Shown here piece by piece: positions 17,747 through 27,077 of a DNA stretch of 64,000 bases (the first letter of the stretch is position 1; each line of letters opens with the position of its first letter). Both the position numbers and the translations under genes were made by a program. The notes under the pieces were generated by a model. It did not search any database. It saw nothing but the letters and a program-made list of their open reading frames with translations, and had not been told where the DNA came from. Origin of the DNA: Pirellulaceae bacterium (lineage in GTDB: Bacteria > Planctomycetota > Planctomycetia > Pirellulales > Pirellulaceae); the NCBI GenBank assembly GCA_029243025.1, contig JAQWSU010000033.1, forward strand, positions 186,001-250,000, in the 5' to 3' direction.

Positions 17747-20700
17747 GATAACTTCCCATCGTTCTGGTGGTCCGCCACGCGACGTCGCAGACTGACAACA
17801 ACTATTCCAACGCAGATTCCAATTACCAACCCTAGCAGCGATGTCCAGATCGGATCCCAACTACGCTCTCGAGCAATCGCCCAGCCAACCGCAGCACTCG
17901 AGAACCCAATCAGCCCCGTGCTCAGATACCGATTCCAACGACGCCGAGGACGGTCAGAACTTACCAATCGACAAATCAGGTAATAGAAAGCGGGGGTCAA
18001 AAAGACGCCAAAGAAGGTGACGCCCAACATCCCGCAAAATACGGCAATTCCCAGGGAGCGTCGCATTTCGGCGCCGGCGCCACCTTCGATAATGAGTGGC
18101 ACCACACCAAGTATAAACGCGCACGATGTCATGATAATTGGGCGCAAACGCAACCGGCACGCATCCAAGGTGGCATCTAGCAGGCTCATTCCTTGTCGCC
18201 TTTGCTGCTCCGCAAATTCCACAATCAAGATTGCGTTTTTACTGGCTAGCCCAACCAACACTACAAAGCCAATTTGGGTGAAGATTCCCACATTCATGTA
18301 AGGAACGGCCCAAACGCCCAACACAGAAAAAAGCAGCCCCAACGGAACCACCATAATAATGGCAATCGGTAATGACCAGCTTTCGTAAAGTGCGGCCAAC
18401 ACCAGAAAAACAAAGACAACCGCCAGACCAAACACGTAGACCGCCGTATTACCCGCCTTGATTTGCATGTAACTGAGTGCCGTCCACTCAGTGTCCAATT
18501 CTCCCTCTGGCGCAGCCTGTACGGCCGCATCCATGATTTTTATCGCATCGCCGGAACTGACCCCCATTTCGGTTCGTCCATTGATCGGGGCAGCCAAATA
18601 CATGTTGTAACGAGTCACAATCGCCGGTCCGGTCGCGTTCCGTACGTCCGTAACCGCGCTCAGCGGCACCATATCGCCGAACACATTCCGCACGTGAAGT
18701 CGCCCAATGTCTCGATCTTGGTTTCGAAAGCGCCGGTTCGCCTGCACGTTAACCTGCCACGTCCGTCCAAATTCGTTGAAGCTATTGACATAGACCGATC
18801 CGAGGTAAATCTGCAATGCTTCGGAAACATCCTCAATCGCAACCCCCAAGGTCCGAACTTTTGTCCGATCGATATCAACGAAGAGCTGTGGGGTGTCTGC
18901 ACGATACAAGGTAGTCACCCCTGCCAATTTCTTATTCGACGTACCCACATCGACCAGATAATCGATCTGTTTCTGCAAATAATCGGGACCAAGATTCAAC
19001 CTGTCTTCGACCATTAATTCGAAACCACCGGTCGCGCCCAGGCCATTGACCGGAGGTGGTGGAAAAACGCTCACGTCGGCCTGGCTGATTAACTCGGGAT
19101 ATTTTTCACGGAGCTGCAGGAAAATCACTAGCCCATTCAGATCGAAGCTTTTACGATCTTCGAAGGGTTCCAGAATGATGAACATCGAACCGTAATTGGA
19201 CGCGCTCGCACCAATCAAAAATGATTGCCCGGAGACGGTGATCGTATGCGCAACTCCCGCTGTGTTGGCGGCAATTTCAGCCACCTGATCCATGACCTCT
19301 TTGGTGCGTTGCAGTGAAGAAGAAGGTGGCAGTTCGACGTTTACCAACAGCCACCCTTTGTCTTGCACCGGAATAAAACCCTGTGGCGCCTTCAAGAAAC
19401 TCCAGTAGGTGAAATAGAGCAATCCGGCGTAGACCACCATCACCAGAATCGTCACTCGAAGAATTCTCGCAATTGTGCCAACGTACAGATTGGTACTCGC
19501 GCCAAACATTCGATTGAACAGCCGAAAAAATCGCCCGAGCAACAGATTAAACAAGCGAGCTAACCAGTCTGGCTTGGCATGCTGCGGCTTCAACAGTAAC
19601 GCAGCTAAAGCGGGACTGAGTGTCAGTGAGTTGATCGCCGAGATGACCATGGACACGGCCACGGTGACAGCAAATTGCCGAAAGAATTCGCCCGTGATGC
19701 CAGTAATGAAAGCGCAAGGCACAAAGACCGCGGACAACACCAGGGCGACGGCAATCACCGGCCCGGTCACTTCCGCCATCGCCCGGCGGGCTGCCTCGCG
19801 AGGAAGGTGTCCCTCATCGAGCTGTCTTTGCACGTTCTCAACAACAACGATCGCATCGTCCACCACAATCCCGATGGCCAGCACCAAGCCGAACAGGGAA
19901 AGTGTATTGATACTAAAGCCAACAACGAACAACGCGGCGAACGTACCGACAATCGCGACGGGGACCGCAATCAACGGGATTAAAGCGGCACGCCAATTCT
20001 GCAGGAAAAGCATGACGACCAAGCCAACAAGAATGACCGCATCGCGTAGCCCGCTGAACACTTGCCGGATCGATTCGGCGACGAAAGGCGTGGTGTCAAA
20101 GACAATCGAGTACTTAAGTCCAGGTGGAAAGGCGACAGACAGCGCCTCCATTTTGGCTCGAATTGTTTTGCCTGCCTCGATCGCATTTGCTCCCGGCCGC
20201 TGATAAACACCCAGGCCGACCGAAGGTAGTCCATCAAGGGCGCAAAGTTGCGAATAGTTTTTTGCCGCTAACTCCACGCGTGCCACATCACGGACTCGGA
20301 CCAGTCTCGCTGCGGTCTCGCTCCGATCCGCCGACTCGGATTTAATAACGATTTGCTCAAATTGCTCAACCGTCTTCAGCCGACCCAATGCCGAAACGGT
20401 CAATTGAAGCTCAACCTTTTCTCGATTGGGTGGCTGTCCCATTTGCCCAGCTGACACCTGCAGGTTCTGATCTTGGATCGCGTTAACAACATCCTCAGCT
20501 GCCATGTTGCGCGTCGCCAACTTATCAGGATCCAACCAGATACGCATACTGTAGTCACGCTGGCCCAGAAAATTGATATCCCCAACGCCAGGCAACCTTG
20601 CGAGTTCATCCTTGATGTGAATCGTCGCATAGTTGCTCATATAAATATCGTCATATTTTCCATCCGGCGAGGTGAGATTGATCGCCAGCAGCATGTTGGT

Positions 20701-21102
20701 CGATTTCTTTTTGACATCCACGCCCAACCGCTGCACCACCGCAGGCAATTGCGGCGTCGCCAACGCGGCCCGATTTTGAACCGCAACCATAGCTGCATCC
20801 AGATCTGTCCCGAGTGCAAAGGTCACCGTTAAGGCGTAGGAACCGTCGTTCGCAGACTGAGAGGACATGTACAACATGTCTTCTACACCGTTCACCTGCT
20901 GCTCGATCGGTGCCGCAACCGTATCCGCGATGACTTGCGCATTGGCACCAGGATAAGAACAGGAGACCTGCACCGTCGGCGGAGTGATTTCCGGATACTG
21001 CGCAACAGGCAGTACGGCCACAGAAATGAGACCGGCCAGGGTGATCAAAATCGAAATCACCGCAGCCAGAATCGGACGATCGATGAAGAAATTTGAAATC
21101 AC
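17743..21102 (-). CDS. RND efflux pump inner-membrane subunit, first of two (AcrB/MexB-like)
   Basis: A 1119-residue RND transporter starting MISNFFIDRPILAAV. It has the AcrB architecture with the TM4 Asp pair (GIVVDDAIVVVENVQ) and the TM10 Lys (GLASKNAILIVEFAEQ), so it should be active in proton transport itself. ATG 21102 overlaps the upstream membrane-fusion gene by 4 bp (ATGA) and its stop overlaps the second RND gene by 4 bp (GTGA). About 70 extra residues follow the last expected helix (RRRWNRYLSTGLIGFSSAAV and LLGLVIGICVGIVVV), predicting two additional membrane segments and a basic tail, which standard AcrB proteins lack. The pair recalls MdtB/MdtC, which form mixed trimers; whether these two do so is inference. 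Confidence 0.95.
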   Translation of the reverse strand: MISNFFIDRPILAAVISILITLAGLISVAVLPVAQYPEITPPTVQVSCSYPGANAQVIADTVAAPIEQQVNGVEDMLYMSSQSANDGSYALTVTFALGTDLDAAMVAVQNRAALATPQLPAVVQRLGVDVKKKSTNMLLAINLTSPDGKYDDIYMSNYATIHIKDELARLPGVGDINFLGQRDYSMRIWLDPDKLATRNMAAEDVVNAIQDQNLQVSAGQMGQPPNREKVELQLTVSALGRLKTVEQFEQIVIKSESADRSETAARLVRVRDVARVELAAKNYSQLCALDGLPSVGLGVYQRPGANAIEAGKTIRAKMEALSVAFPPGLKYSIVFDTTPFVAESIRQVFSGLRDAVILVGLVVMLFLQNWRAALIPLIAVPVAIVGTFAALFVVGFSINTLSLFGLVLAIGIVVDDAIVVVENVQRQLDEGHLPREAARRAMAEVTGPVIAVALVLSAVFVPCAFITGITGEFFRQFAVTVAVSMVISAINSLTLSPALAALLLKPQHAKPDWLARLFNLLLGRFFRLFNRMFGASTNLYVGTIARILRVTILVMVVYAGLLYFTYWSFLKAPQGFIPVQDKGWLLVNVELPPSSSLQRTKEVMDQVAEIAANTAGVAHTITVSGQSFLIGASASNYGSMFIILEPFEDRKSFDLNGLVIFLQLREKYPELISQADVSVFPPPPVNGLGATGGFELMVEDRLNLGPDYLQKQIDYLVDVGTSNKKLAGVTTLYRADTPQLFVDIDRTKVRTLGVAIEDVSEALQIYLGSVYVNSFNEFGRTWQVNVQANRRFRNQDRDIGRLHVRNVFGDMVPLSAVTDVRNATGPAIVTRYNMYLAAPINGRTEMGVSSGDAIKIMDAAVQAAPEGELDTEWTALSYMQIKAGNTAVYVFGLAVVFVFLVLAALYESWSLPIAIIMVVPLGLLFSVLGVWAVPYMNVGIFTQIGFVVLVGLASKNAILIVEFAEQQRRQGMSLLDATLDACRLRLRPIIMTSCAFILGVVPLIIEGGAGAEMRRSLGIAVFCGMLGVTFFGVFLTPAFYYLICRLVSSDRPRRRWNRYLSTGLIGFSSAAVGWAIARERSWDPIWTSLLGLVIGICVGIVVVSLRRRVADHQNDGKLS

Positions 21103-22457
21103 TGCGGAAGCTTCTTCCCACCGTCAGATTCGGCCTTCGCCGGTGACGGACTCGACTCCGCCTGAGACTTCGACGTGACAGCCGATGCTTGCTTACTTTT
21201 CGAAGCGGTGGATTCTTTGCTCTCTGCGGGCTTCTCTGCGGGCTTCTCTGCGGGCTTCTGCTGATCCGACGCTTTCGCCGCTTCCTGCATCGGTGACAAG
21301 CTGGTGGGCATGGGGATTTCATGCACCTCCACTTTCGTACCGGGCCGCACTAACTGTAAGCCACTCACGATGATTCGTTCGCCCCCCTTTAACCCCTCCA
21401 CAACGACCCGCAAGCCATCATCTTGCAAAGCCCCCAACTTCACCGGTCGGTTGACCACAAGATCCTGATCATCGACAAGGTAGACATATTTTTGCCCCTG
21501 GTCGGTGCCGACCGCAGCTTCCAAAACCAACACGGCCGGTTCGGGTAATCCCAAGGGCATTTTGACACGGATAAACATACCCGGCATCAACAATCGCAAA
21601 CCATCCTTACTCGCTGGATTGGCAAAGGTGGCACGAAGCGTCAACGTGCCCGTGGACGCATCCACCGAATTACTCGCATATTCAATCACACCCTCATGCG
21701 GAAAACCGTCTTCGTCTTGCAGTCCCATTCGGACCTTGATCTTGCGGGATCTAATCGGCGGTAGTTGGCCCGTGTAAAGCTTTCGCATGGCGACCAGCAT
21801 CCGTTGTTCGTCAATGTTAAAGTAGGCGTAGATGGGATCCTGGGAGACGACCGTTGTCAAAGTCGTAACATTTTCCGAAACCAAATTACCGATTCCGATC
21901 TGATCACGTCCCACGCGACCATCGATCGGGGAAGTCACTTTCGTGAATCCGAGATTTAGTTTGTAGACTTCCATACTGGATTTGGCAGCCACCACAGCGG
22001 CACCGGCCGCATCGACTTCAGCTTGATGTTGGTCCAACGATTTGAGACTTATCGCTCGCGGATTTTCTTTGTAAAGCGATTGGGAACGTTCGTTTTCGGT
22101 TTCTGCCAACCGTAATTTTGCTTCATTCACACCAACTTCACCCTGAGCCGCGTCAACCTGGGCCTGATAAGTCCGAGGATCAATGTTGAACAGAACATCC
22201 CCTGCTTTAACATCGGTCCCTTCGATGAAAGCTGTTTTGAGTAAATAGCCCGTTACGCGTGCTTTGACGTCAACGGAGTCCACAGCTTCGGTTCGGCCAA
22301 TGAATTCGGCTTCTGCGGTCACATCACGTTTCACCGGTTGACTGACATTCACCGTCCGAGGACTCGTCGTTTTGGGAGGATCTGCTTTCTTCCGACAAGC
22401 TGTGGTGACGCCCATCAAAAGAATCAGACACAATGCGGTTGGAAACCGGAAACTCAT
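21099..22457 (-). CDS. RND efflux membrane-fusion protein (AcrA/MexA family)
   Basis: A 452-residue periplasmic adaptor. ATG 22457 is preferred because AAGAG lies at the right distance; an ATG at 22478 would add 7 residues. The signal peptide ends in a lipobox (GVTTAC), so it is a lipoprotein. Parts are recognisable in order: barrel-sandwich start (VDSVDVKARVTGYLLKTAF), alpha-hairpin (about 100-165), second lipoyl half (KVTSPIDGRVGRDQIGIGN), beta-barrel, and membrane-proximal domain (AVLVLEAAVGTDQGQKYVYL). The C-terminal 70 residues are a low-complexity tail with three KPAE units encoded by a 12-bp DNA repeat. It bridges RND pump and outer-membrane channel and is the first gene of the pump operon. 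Confidence 0.94.
   Translation of the reverse strand: MSFRFPTALCLILLMGVTTACRKKADPPKTTSPRTVNVSQPVKRDVTAEAEFIGRTEAVDSVDVKARVTGYLLKTAFIEGTDVKAGDVLFNIDPRTYQAQVDAAQGEVGVNEAKLRLAETENERSQSLYKENPRAISLKSLDQHQAEVDAAGAAVVAAKSSMEVYKLNLGFTKVTSPIDGRVGRDQIGIGNLVSENVTTLTTVVSQDPIYAYFNIDEQRMLVAMRKLYTGQLPPIRSRKIKVRMGLQDEDGFPHEGVIEYASNSVDASTGTLTLRATFANPASKDGLRLLMPGMFIRVKMPLGLPEPAVLVLEAAVGTDQGQKYVYLVDDQDLVVNRPVKLGALQDDGLRVVVEGLKGGERIIVSGLQLVRPGTKVEVHEIPMPTSLSPMQEAAKASDQQKPAEKPAEKPAESKESTASKSKQASAVTSKSQAESSPSPAKAESDGGKKLPQ
21221..21259 (-). repeat. 12-bp in-frame tandem repeat (3.25 copies) in the membrane-fusion gene
   Basis: A 12-bp unit (ctctgcgggctt on the plus strand) is repeated over 39 bp without mismatch. 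Read on the minus strand it encodes Lys-Pro-Ala-Glu units in the low-complexity C-terminal tail. Length changes would stay in frame and only vary tail length. Confidence 0.9.
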
Positions 22458-22557
22458 CAACGTGCTCTTTTCATACATAAAGCTAGAAGGTACCGATAAG
22501 GAAACTCACCCTATTGTAGAATATTCCCATCTCCAGGAAACGGGCGTGTGGGACCTG

Positions 22558-22648
22558 TCACCCATTCGCTTGGCAAGGTACGCTAATGACGTAAAGCAGT
22601 ACAGGAGAATTAAAGCCGCAAATTCTTTCCATTAATCACCCATTCGCT
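22558..22648. repeat. 13-bp direct repeat in the divergent region between pump and oxidase operons
   Basis: The 13-mer tcacccattcgct occurs at 22558-22570 and again at 22636-22648, 78 bp apart start to start. The surrounding interval 22458-22859 has no gene and must carry promoters for the pump operon (leftward) and the oxidase operon (rightward). The spacing is about seven helical turns, so a shared regulator site is possible but unproved. Confidence 0.4.
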
Positions 22649-22859
22649 CAACGCGTGGAATGTTTAACGCGCCCCTCCGGATCACCGATCGAGCCGATAT
22701 GCAATTCATCCGGTTAGGTCTAACGCCGCTAATCAGCCGCAATGGGTCGCCGGATTCTTCTGTTCGCACTGCGACAACTATTGTATGCTGTTGGCGATCG
22801 CGGTTTGAGTGGACTGCTTGAGTGCATCCTGCATTCGCGATTTCGTTTAACTCAACCTA

Positions 22860-23822
22860 ATGTCTTGGGTACTATCAATGACCTCTCGTGTTCCCGTCTT
22901 TGATCCTGCTTCGCCACAGGCCCAAGCCATCAATGATCTTTTTGTTCAGGTTTTATTAATTAGCGCCGGAATCTTCATGATTGTGGCGGGCTTAATCTGC
23001 ATTGCGGTTTGGCGTTTCCGCACGAACAAGTCTTTGCCTGAACAGGACTTTGGTAGTGAGCGCAAGGAAATCGCTTGGCTGGTCGGCCCCGTGATCATTG
23101 TGCTTTGGATTGCTGCCATCAGCGCAAAACTGATTTTGACATTGAATGCCGTACCCAAAGCCCATCCAACGGCGGAAGGTGCAGCGGATCTGATCGTGAC
23201 TGGACATCAATGGTGGTGGGAGGTGCAATATTCGGGCACGAATATTGTGGGTGCCAATGAAGTGCACATTCCGATCAATAAAAAATTGCGAGTCAAATTG
23301 CAATCCGCGGACGTGATTCATTGCTTCTGGGTACCGCGCCTTGCGCGGAAGATGGATGCGATTCCTGGACGTGAAAACTACATTTGGCTGGAGGCGGATG
23401 AAGAGGGCATTTATCAGGGACGTTGTGCCGAATTCTGCGGCCACCAACATGCTTGGATGAATTTCAAAGTCTACGCGCACACGGCCGAACGTTATCAAAA
23501 GTGGCAACAGGGTCATGAAGTGACCCCGCCCGCCCCAACGGAAACGCCAGCGGTAGCCGGCAAGACCTTGTTTTTGACGCTGACTTGCAATAAGTGCCAC
23601 ACGATCGCTGGCACCCCTGCCAAGGCGATGATCGGTCCTGATTTAACCCATCTCGCCTCGCGGAAGGAATTGGGAGGCGGTGTGCTAAAAAATACGCCAG
23701 AAAATTTGCGGAGCTGGTTAAAAGATCCGCAAACACACAAACCAGGTTGCAAAATGCCAAATTTCAAATTGACGGACGAACATCTCGATCAACTTGTCGC
23801 CTATCTGGAGACATGTAAGTGA
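22860..23822 (+). CDS. coxB: Cytochrome c oxidase subunit II with fused cytochrome c domain (caa3 type)
   Basis: A 320-residue subunit II. Two membrane helices (about 28-50 and 71-93) are followed by the CuA domain. CuA ligands are all present: His154 in DVIHCFWVP and Cys189, Cys193, His197 and Met200 in CAEFCGHQHAWM, with the aromatic GHQWWWEV electron-entry patch at 115-122. A C-terminal cytochrome c domain carries CNKCH (243-247) and a Met ligand (CKMPNF, about 299), so the oxidase brings its own covalently attached electron donor. The stop overlaps the next gene by 4 bp (GTGA). This is the first gene of the respiratory operon. It is an integral membrane protein with the copper and haem c facing the periplasm. 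Confidence 0.97.
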   Translation: MSWVLSMTSRVPVFDPASPQAQAINDLFVQVLLISAGIFMIVAGLICIAVWRFRTNKSLPEQDFGSERKEIAWLVGPVIIVLWIAAISAKLILTLNAVPKAHPTAEGAADLIVTGHQWWWEVQYSGTNIVGANEVHIPINKKLRVKLQSADVIHCFWVPRLARKMDAIPGRENYIWLEADEEGIYQGRCAEFCGHQHAWMNFKVYAHTAERYQKWQQGHEVTPPAPTETPAVAGKTLFLTLTCNKCHTIAGTPAKAMIGPDLTHLASRKELGGGVLKNTPENLRSWLKDPQTHKPGCKMPNFKLTDEHLDQLVAYLETCK

Positions 23823-26041
23823 GCTCGTCCCACCAGAACTCCGACGCTTCATCACCTGCTTCCAGCGGCCGCATGCTGTCATGGTTTAGCACGGTTGATC
23901 ACAAGCGCATCGGTATTTTGTACATTTCGACGGCTTTGGTATTCCTCGGCGTGGGTGGATTCGAAGCCTTGTTGATGCGATTCCAATTAATCGTGCCCAA
24001 GAATGACTTCATATCGCCAGAGTTTTTCAACCAGCTCTTCACGATGCACGGCACCACGATGGTCTTTCTCGTGGGCATGCCGATGCTGGTCGGCTTTGCA
24101 AATTACTTTGTGCCCTTAATGATTGGCGCTCGGGATGTGGCCTTTCCGCGGCTCAACGCCATGAGCTACTGGTTGTTCCCAAGTGGCGGATTACTCTTGT
24201 ACTACAGTTTTTTCACGGGACAGGCGCCGGATGCTGGCTGGTTCAGTTATGCACCCTTGTCGACGAAACCGTACAACTTAATGCAGGCACAGGACTACTG
24301 GATCATTGGGCTCGCCTGCCTTGGCGTCGGCTCGATCGCCACATCCATCAATATTTTGGTCACGGTACTTAATTGTCGAGCACCGGGCATGAGCGTGCAG
24401 CGAGTGCCGCTGTTTGTCTGGATGGCGATGATGACAGCCATCTTGACCATCCTCGCAATCCCGGCCTTGAATGCGGCTTTAGCCATGCTTTTGATCGATC
24501 GCTGGCTAGGGGCTGCGTTTTTCGAGCCCGCACGGGGCGGTTCCGCCGTTCTTTGGCAACATTATTTCTGGGTGTTTGGTCACCCAGAGGTCTACATCTT
24601 AATCCTGCCGGCATTTGGGATGATTTCGGAGGTCATTCCGGTTTTTTCCCGCAAACCGATTTATGGTTACGTGTTTGTTGCCGGATCGGCAGCCGTCATC
24701 GTGCTCCTCAGCTATACCGTGTGGGCGCATCACATGTTCGCGGTAGGACTCGGGATGGGAGCCGACATCTTTTTCGCTGTCGGGACCCTTCTGATCGCCC
24801 TTCCAACGGGCATTAAGATTTTCAATTGGACCGCCACCATGTGGGGAGGCTCCATCCAGTTGACAACCTCCATGATGTTTGCCGTCGCATTTTTGATCGA
24901 GTTCGTGATCGGCGGTTTAACAGGCGTGATGTTTGCTGCAGTTCCAATCGATTGGCAGCTCACCGACACCTACTTCGTCGTTGCTCACTTTCATTATGTG
25001 CTGATCGGCGGCACGGTTTTTGGTCTTTTTTCGGCAGGCTACTACTGGTTTCCCAAGATGACCGGCCGAATGTTGAATGAACGACTGGGGAAAATTCAAT
25101 TCTGGCTCTGGGTTGTCGGCTTCAACGCCACCTTCATGGTGCAACATTTTCTCGGCGTCATGGGGATGCCAAGACGTGTCTATACCTACGCAGACAATTG
25201 GGGTTGGGCCCTGCTAAACGCGGTAGCGACGGTGGGCGCCGTACTGATGGCTTTCGGCACTCTCGTTCTGCTGTGGAACATCTTCATCAGCCTTCGCTCC
25301 GGTGCTGTCGCCGGCGACAATCCATGGGGCGGTTACACGCTCGAGTGGGGCACGACATCACCTCCTCCGCCAGAGAATTTCAGCTCGCTACCCGAGATCA
25401 AAAGTCGTCGCCCGGTCTGGGATAGGGACCACCCCGAGTTAGCTGATTGGAAATCGGCTCCCACCACCGAGGACAAGGGTTCGCGACCGAATTCCTACAT
25501 TCTCTGCGCCGGATCGTTCGTGGCATCCGAAGTGGTATTTTTCATCCTGCTGCTAGTATCCTATGTGGTCTTTAATAGTCGTGAGCCTGACGGCCCGACG
25601 GCTGCGAGCTCCTTGAACGTGATGCGAACCGGCATCTTCACCTGTTTTTTGTTAGCCAGCAGCGTGACCTTTTGGTTGGCTGAACGAAACCTACGTGCCG
25701 ATCGGCAGGCCGGCTTTCGCAAGTGGCTGCTGATCACGATCCTGTTGGGCGCCACCTTCATCCTTGGACAGGCCTGGGAATACACCGGGCTGATCATGAA
25801 TGGAATTACTATCAATCGAAACCTGTTTGCATCAACGTTCTTCACCGTAACAGGCTTCCATGGTTTGCATGTTTTGGCTGGTCTCGTGGCTCTTTCCATC
25901 CTGCTAATTTTGGCAAGTCGTGCATACTTCACACCGAAGAATTCCTCGGTCGTTACCGCCGTTGGCGTCTATTGGCATTTTGTGGATGTCGTGTGGATCG
26001 CCGTCTTCAGCATCATCTACCTCGGATTCCTCCAACAATGA
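23819..26041 (+). CDS. coxA: Fused cytochrome c oxidase subunits I and III
   Basis: A 740-residue fusion starting with GTG 23819 inside the coxB stop. Residues 1 to about 550 are subunit I: haem a ligands His77 and His392, CuB ligands His255, His304 and His305, haem a3 ligand His390 (VAHFHY), and the Tyr of GHPEVYI that crosslinks to His255. The Glu in GHPEVY marks a type A1 enzyme with a standard D-channel. After a soluble linker (SSLPEIKSRRPVWDRD), about 560-740 is subunit III with five helices (GQAWEYTGLIMNG, GFHGLHVLAGL, YWHFVDVVWIAVF). It reduces oxygen to water and pumps protons. I/III fusions are known in caa3 oxidases. Its stop overlaps ctaG by 4 bp (ATGA). Confidence 0.97.
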   Translation: MSSSHQNSDASSPASSGRMLSWFSTVDHKRIGILYISTALVFLGVGGFEALLMRFQLIVPKNDFISPEFFNQLFTMHGTTMVFLVGMPMLVGFANYFVPLMIGARDVAFPRLNAMSYWLFPSGGLLLYYSFFTGQAPDAGWFSYAPLSTKPYNLMQAQDYWIIGLACLGVGSIATSINILVTVLNCRAPGMSVQRVPLFVWMAMMTAILTILAIPALNAALAMLLIDRWLGAAFFEPARGGSAVLWQHYFWVFGHPEVYILILPAFGMISEVIPVFSRKPIYGYVFVAGSAAVIVLLSYTVWAHHMFAVGLGMGADIFFAVGTLLIALPTGIKIFNWTATMWGGSIQLTTSMMFAVAFLIEFVIGGLTGVMFAAVPIDWQLTDTYFVVAHFHYVLIGGTVFGLFSAGYYWFPKMTGRMLNERLGKIQFWLWVVGFNATFMVQHFLGVMGMPRRVYTYADNWGWALLNAVATVGAVLMAFGTLVLLWNIFISLRSGAVAGDNPWGGYTLEWGTTSPPPPENFSSLPEIKSRRPVWDRDHPELADWKSAPTTEDKGSRPNSYILCAGSFVASEVVFFILLLVSYVVFNSREPDGPTAASSLNVMRTGIFTCFLLASSVTFWLAERNLRADRQAGFRKWLLITILLGATFILGQAWEYTGLIMNGITINRNLFASTFFTVTGFHGLHVLAGLVALSILLILASRAYFTPKNSSVVTAVGVYWHFVDVVWIAVFSIIYLGFLQQ

Positions 26042-26850
26042 CTCTGCTCAACGAAACGTTATGGAATTGGTCTTCACCTGTCTGGTTAACAGCCGGTGTT
26101 TTGAGCGCGCTTTACGTTTTATTTCTGATGCGGGATTTCTGGAGAACCTGTTGGTTTGCTTGCGGAACCATCGCCTTGGTGTTTGCCTTTATTTCTCCCT
26201 TGGGTGTCTTGGCTGACGGCTATCTGTTCAGTGCTCACATGCTGCAGCACTTGCTCCTTTTACTGATAGTCCCCTTATGCTGGACCCTGAGTCTTCCCGA
26301 TACGAGTGAACTGCCGTGGCTCGACCAAAAACGTTTTGCCCCACTGTTCCGCATCCTCGCGATACCGACGGTGGGTTGGATCTCCGGCTTGGGAGTCATG
26401 TGGTTTTGGCACGTTCCATCGCTCTGTAGCGCCGCGACCGAATCCCCATTCATTGGCGTAATCCGCAGCACCATGTTTTTAGCCGCCGGCATGGCGTTCT
26501 GGTGGCCCGTCTACTCACCCGTTCGCCGAACACGATTGCCAGCCCCGGTGGGAATTGTCTACCTGTTTACCGCCTGTTTAGGCTGCACTTTACTCGGCAT
26601 TTATATCACCTTTACGCCATTGAGCGTCTGTCCTGCTTTCGCGAACCCGATCGACCGCATTGGCATTCTGAACATGCTTTATGACAAAGGGTTTACTCCC
26701 TCCGTCGACCAACAATTAGCCGGTCTATTGATGTGGGTCCCACCGTGCAGCTTATACATCGCAGCGATACTCAGCTTGCTTCGGCGTTGGTATGCCGAAG
26801 CACCGAGTCTTTCCGAAGTCAGCCCGTCGACAAGGACCTCCCGACCATGA
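26038..26850 (+). CDS. ctaG: CtaG-type cytochrome c oxidase assembly factor
   Basis: A 270-residue membrane protein of the caa3_CtaG family. The start at ATG 26038 is set by the ATGA overlap with the coxA stop, although the frame is open far upstream. Family features are SAHMLQHLLLLLIVP near residue 62, VMWFWHVPSLC near 120 and WWPVYSP near 155, with about seven hydrophobic helices. This family helps deliver copper to the CuA/CuB centres of caa3 oxidases. Conserved histidines in the helices (HMLQH, WFWH) are candidate copper ligands. Its stop overlaps the following small gene by 4 bp (ATGA). Confidence 0.92.
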   Translation: MTLLNETLWNWSSPVWLTAGVLSALYVLFLMRDFWRTCWFACGTIALVFAFISPLGVLADGYLFSAHMLQHLLLLLIVPLCWTLSLPDTSELPWLDQKRFAPLFRILAIPTVGWISGLGVMWFWHVPSLCSAATESPFIGVIRSTMFLAAGMAFWWPVYSPVRRTRLPAPVGIVYLFTACLGCTLLGIYITFTPLSVCPAFANPIDRIGILNMLYDKGFTPSVDQQLAGLLMWVPPCSLYIAAILSLLRRWYAEAPSLSEVSPSTRTSRP

Positions 26851-27077
26851 ATCCGTCCGGCCCTACCAAGAAAGCGCCCCTTGCAGCTGAATCGACTGAA
26901 TCGACTGAATCGGCTCCAGCGCCTTCCTATGCACCGGCAGGGATGGCGATGGGCATCATCATGCTGATGTGGGGCATCCTGACGCACTGGCTGATGTCTG
27001 CAGTGGGCGCGAGCGTAATGATTTGGTCACTCTACGCCTGGATTTATCAACTCAGCGAGGTTCGAGAAAATGAATGA
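26847..27077 (+). CDS. Small membrane protein of unknown function in the respiratory operon
   Basis: A 76-residue protein beginning MNPSGPTKKAP at ATG 26847, fixed by the ATGA overlap with ctaG. After a soluble Ser/Glu-rich lead of about 30 residues with ESTESTES (from a 9-bp DNA repeat), two closely spaced hydrophobic segments follow (AMGIIMLMWGILTHWLMS and VGASVMIWSLYAWIYQL). It is not recognised as a named family. Size, topology and position suggest a small accessory subunit, such as a subunit IV analogue of the oxidase or a link between oxidase and Rieske/cytochrome b complex. Its stop overlaps the Rieske gene by 8 bp. Confidence 0.8.
   Translation: MNPSGPTKKAPLAAESTESTESAPAPSYAPAGMAMGIIMLMWGILTHWLMSAVGASVMIWSLYAWIYQLSEVRENE

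Noticed and set aside
16877-17983. 368-codon plus-strand frame over the RND genes
   Set aside because: His/Arg/Leu-rich antisense shadow; the opposite strand has unmistakable RND motifs.
25723-26037. Upstream extension of ctaG by 105 codons
   Set aside because: It would lie inside the subunit III coding region; the ATGA overlap start at 26038 gives the normal family N-terminus.
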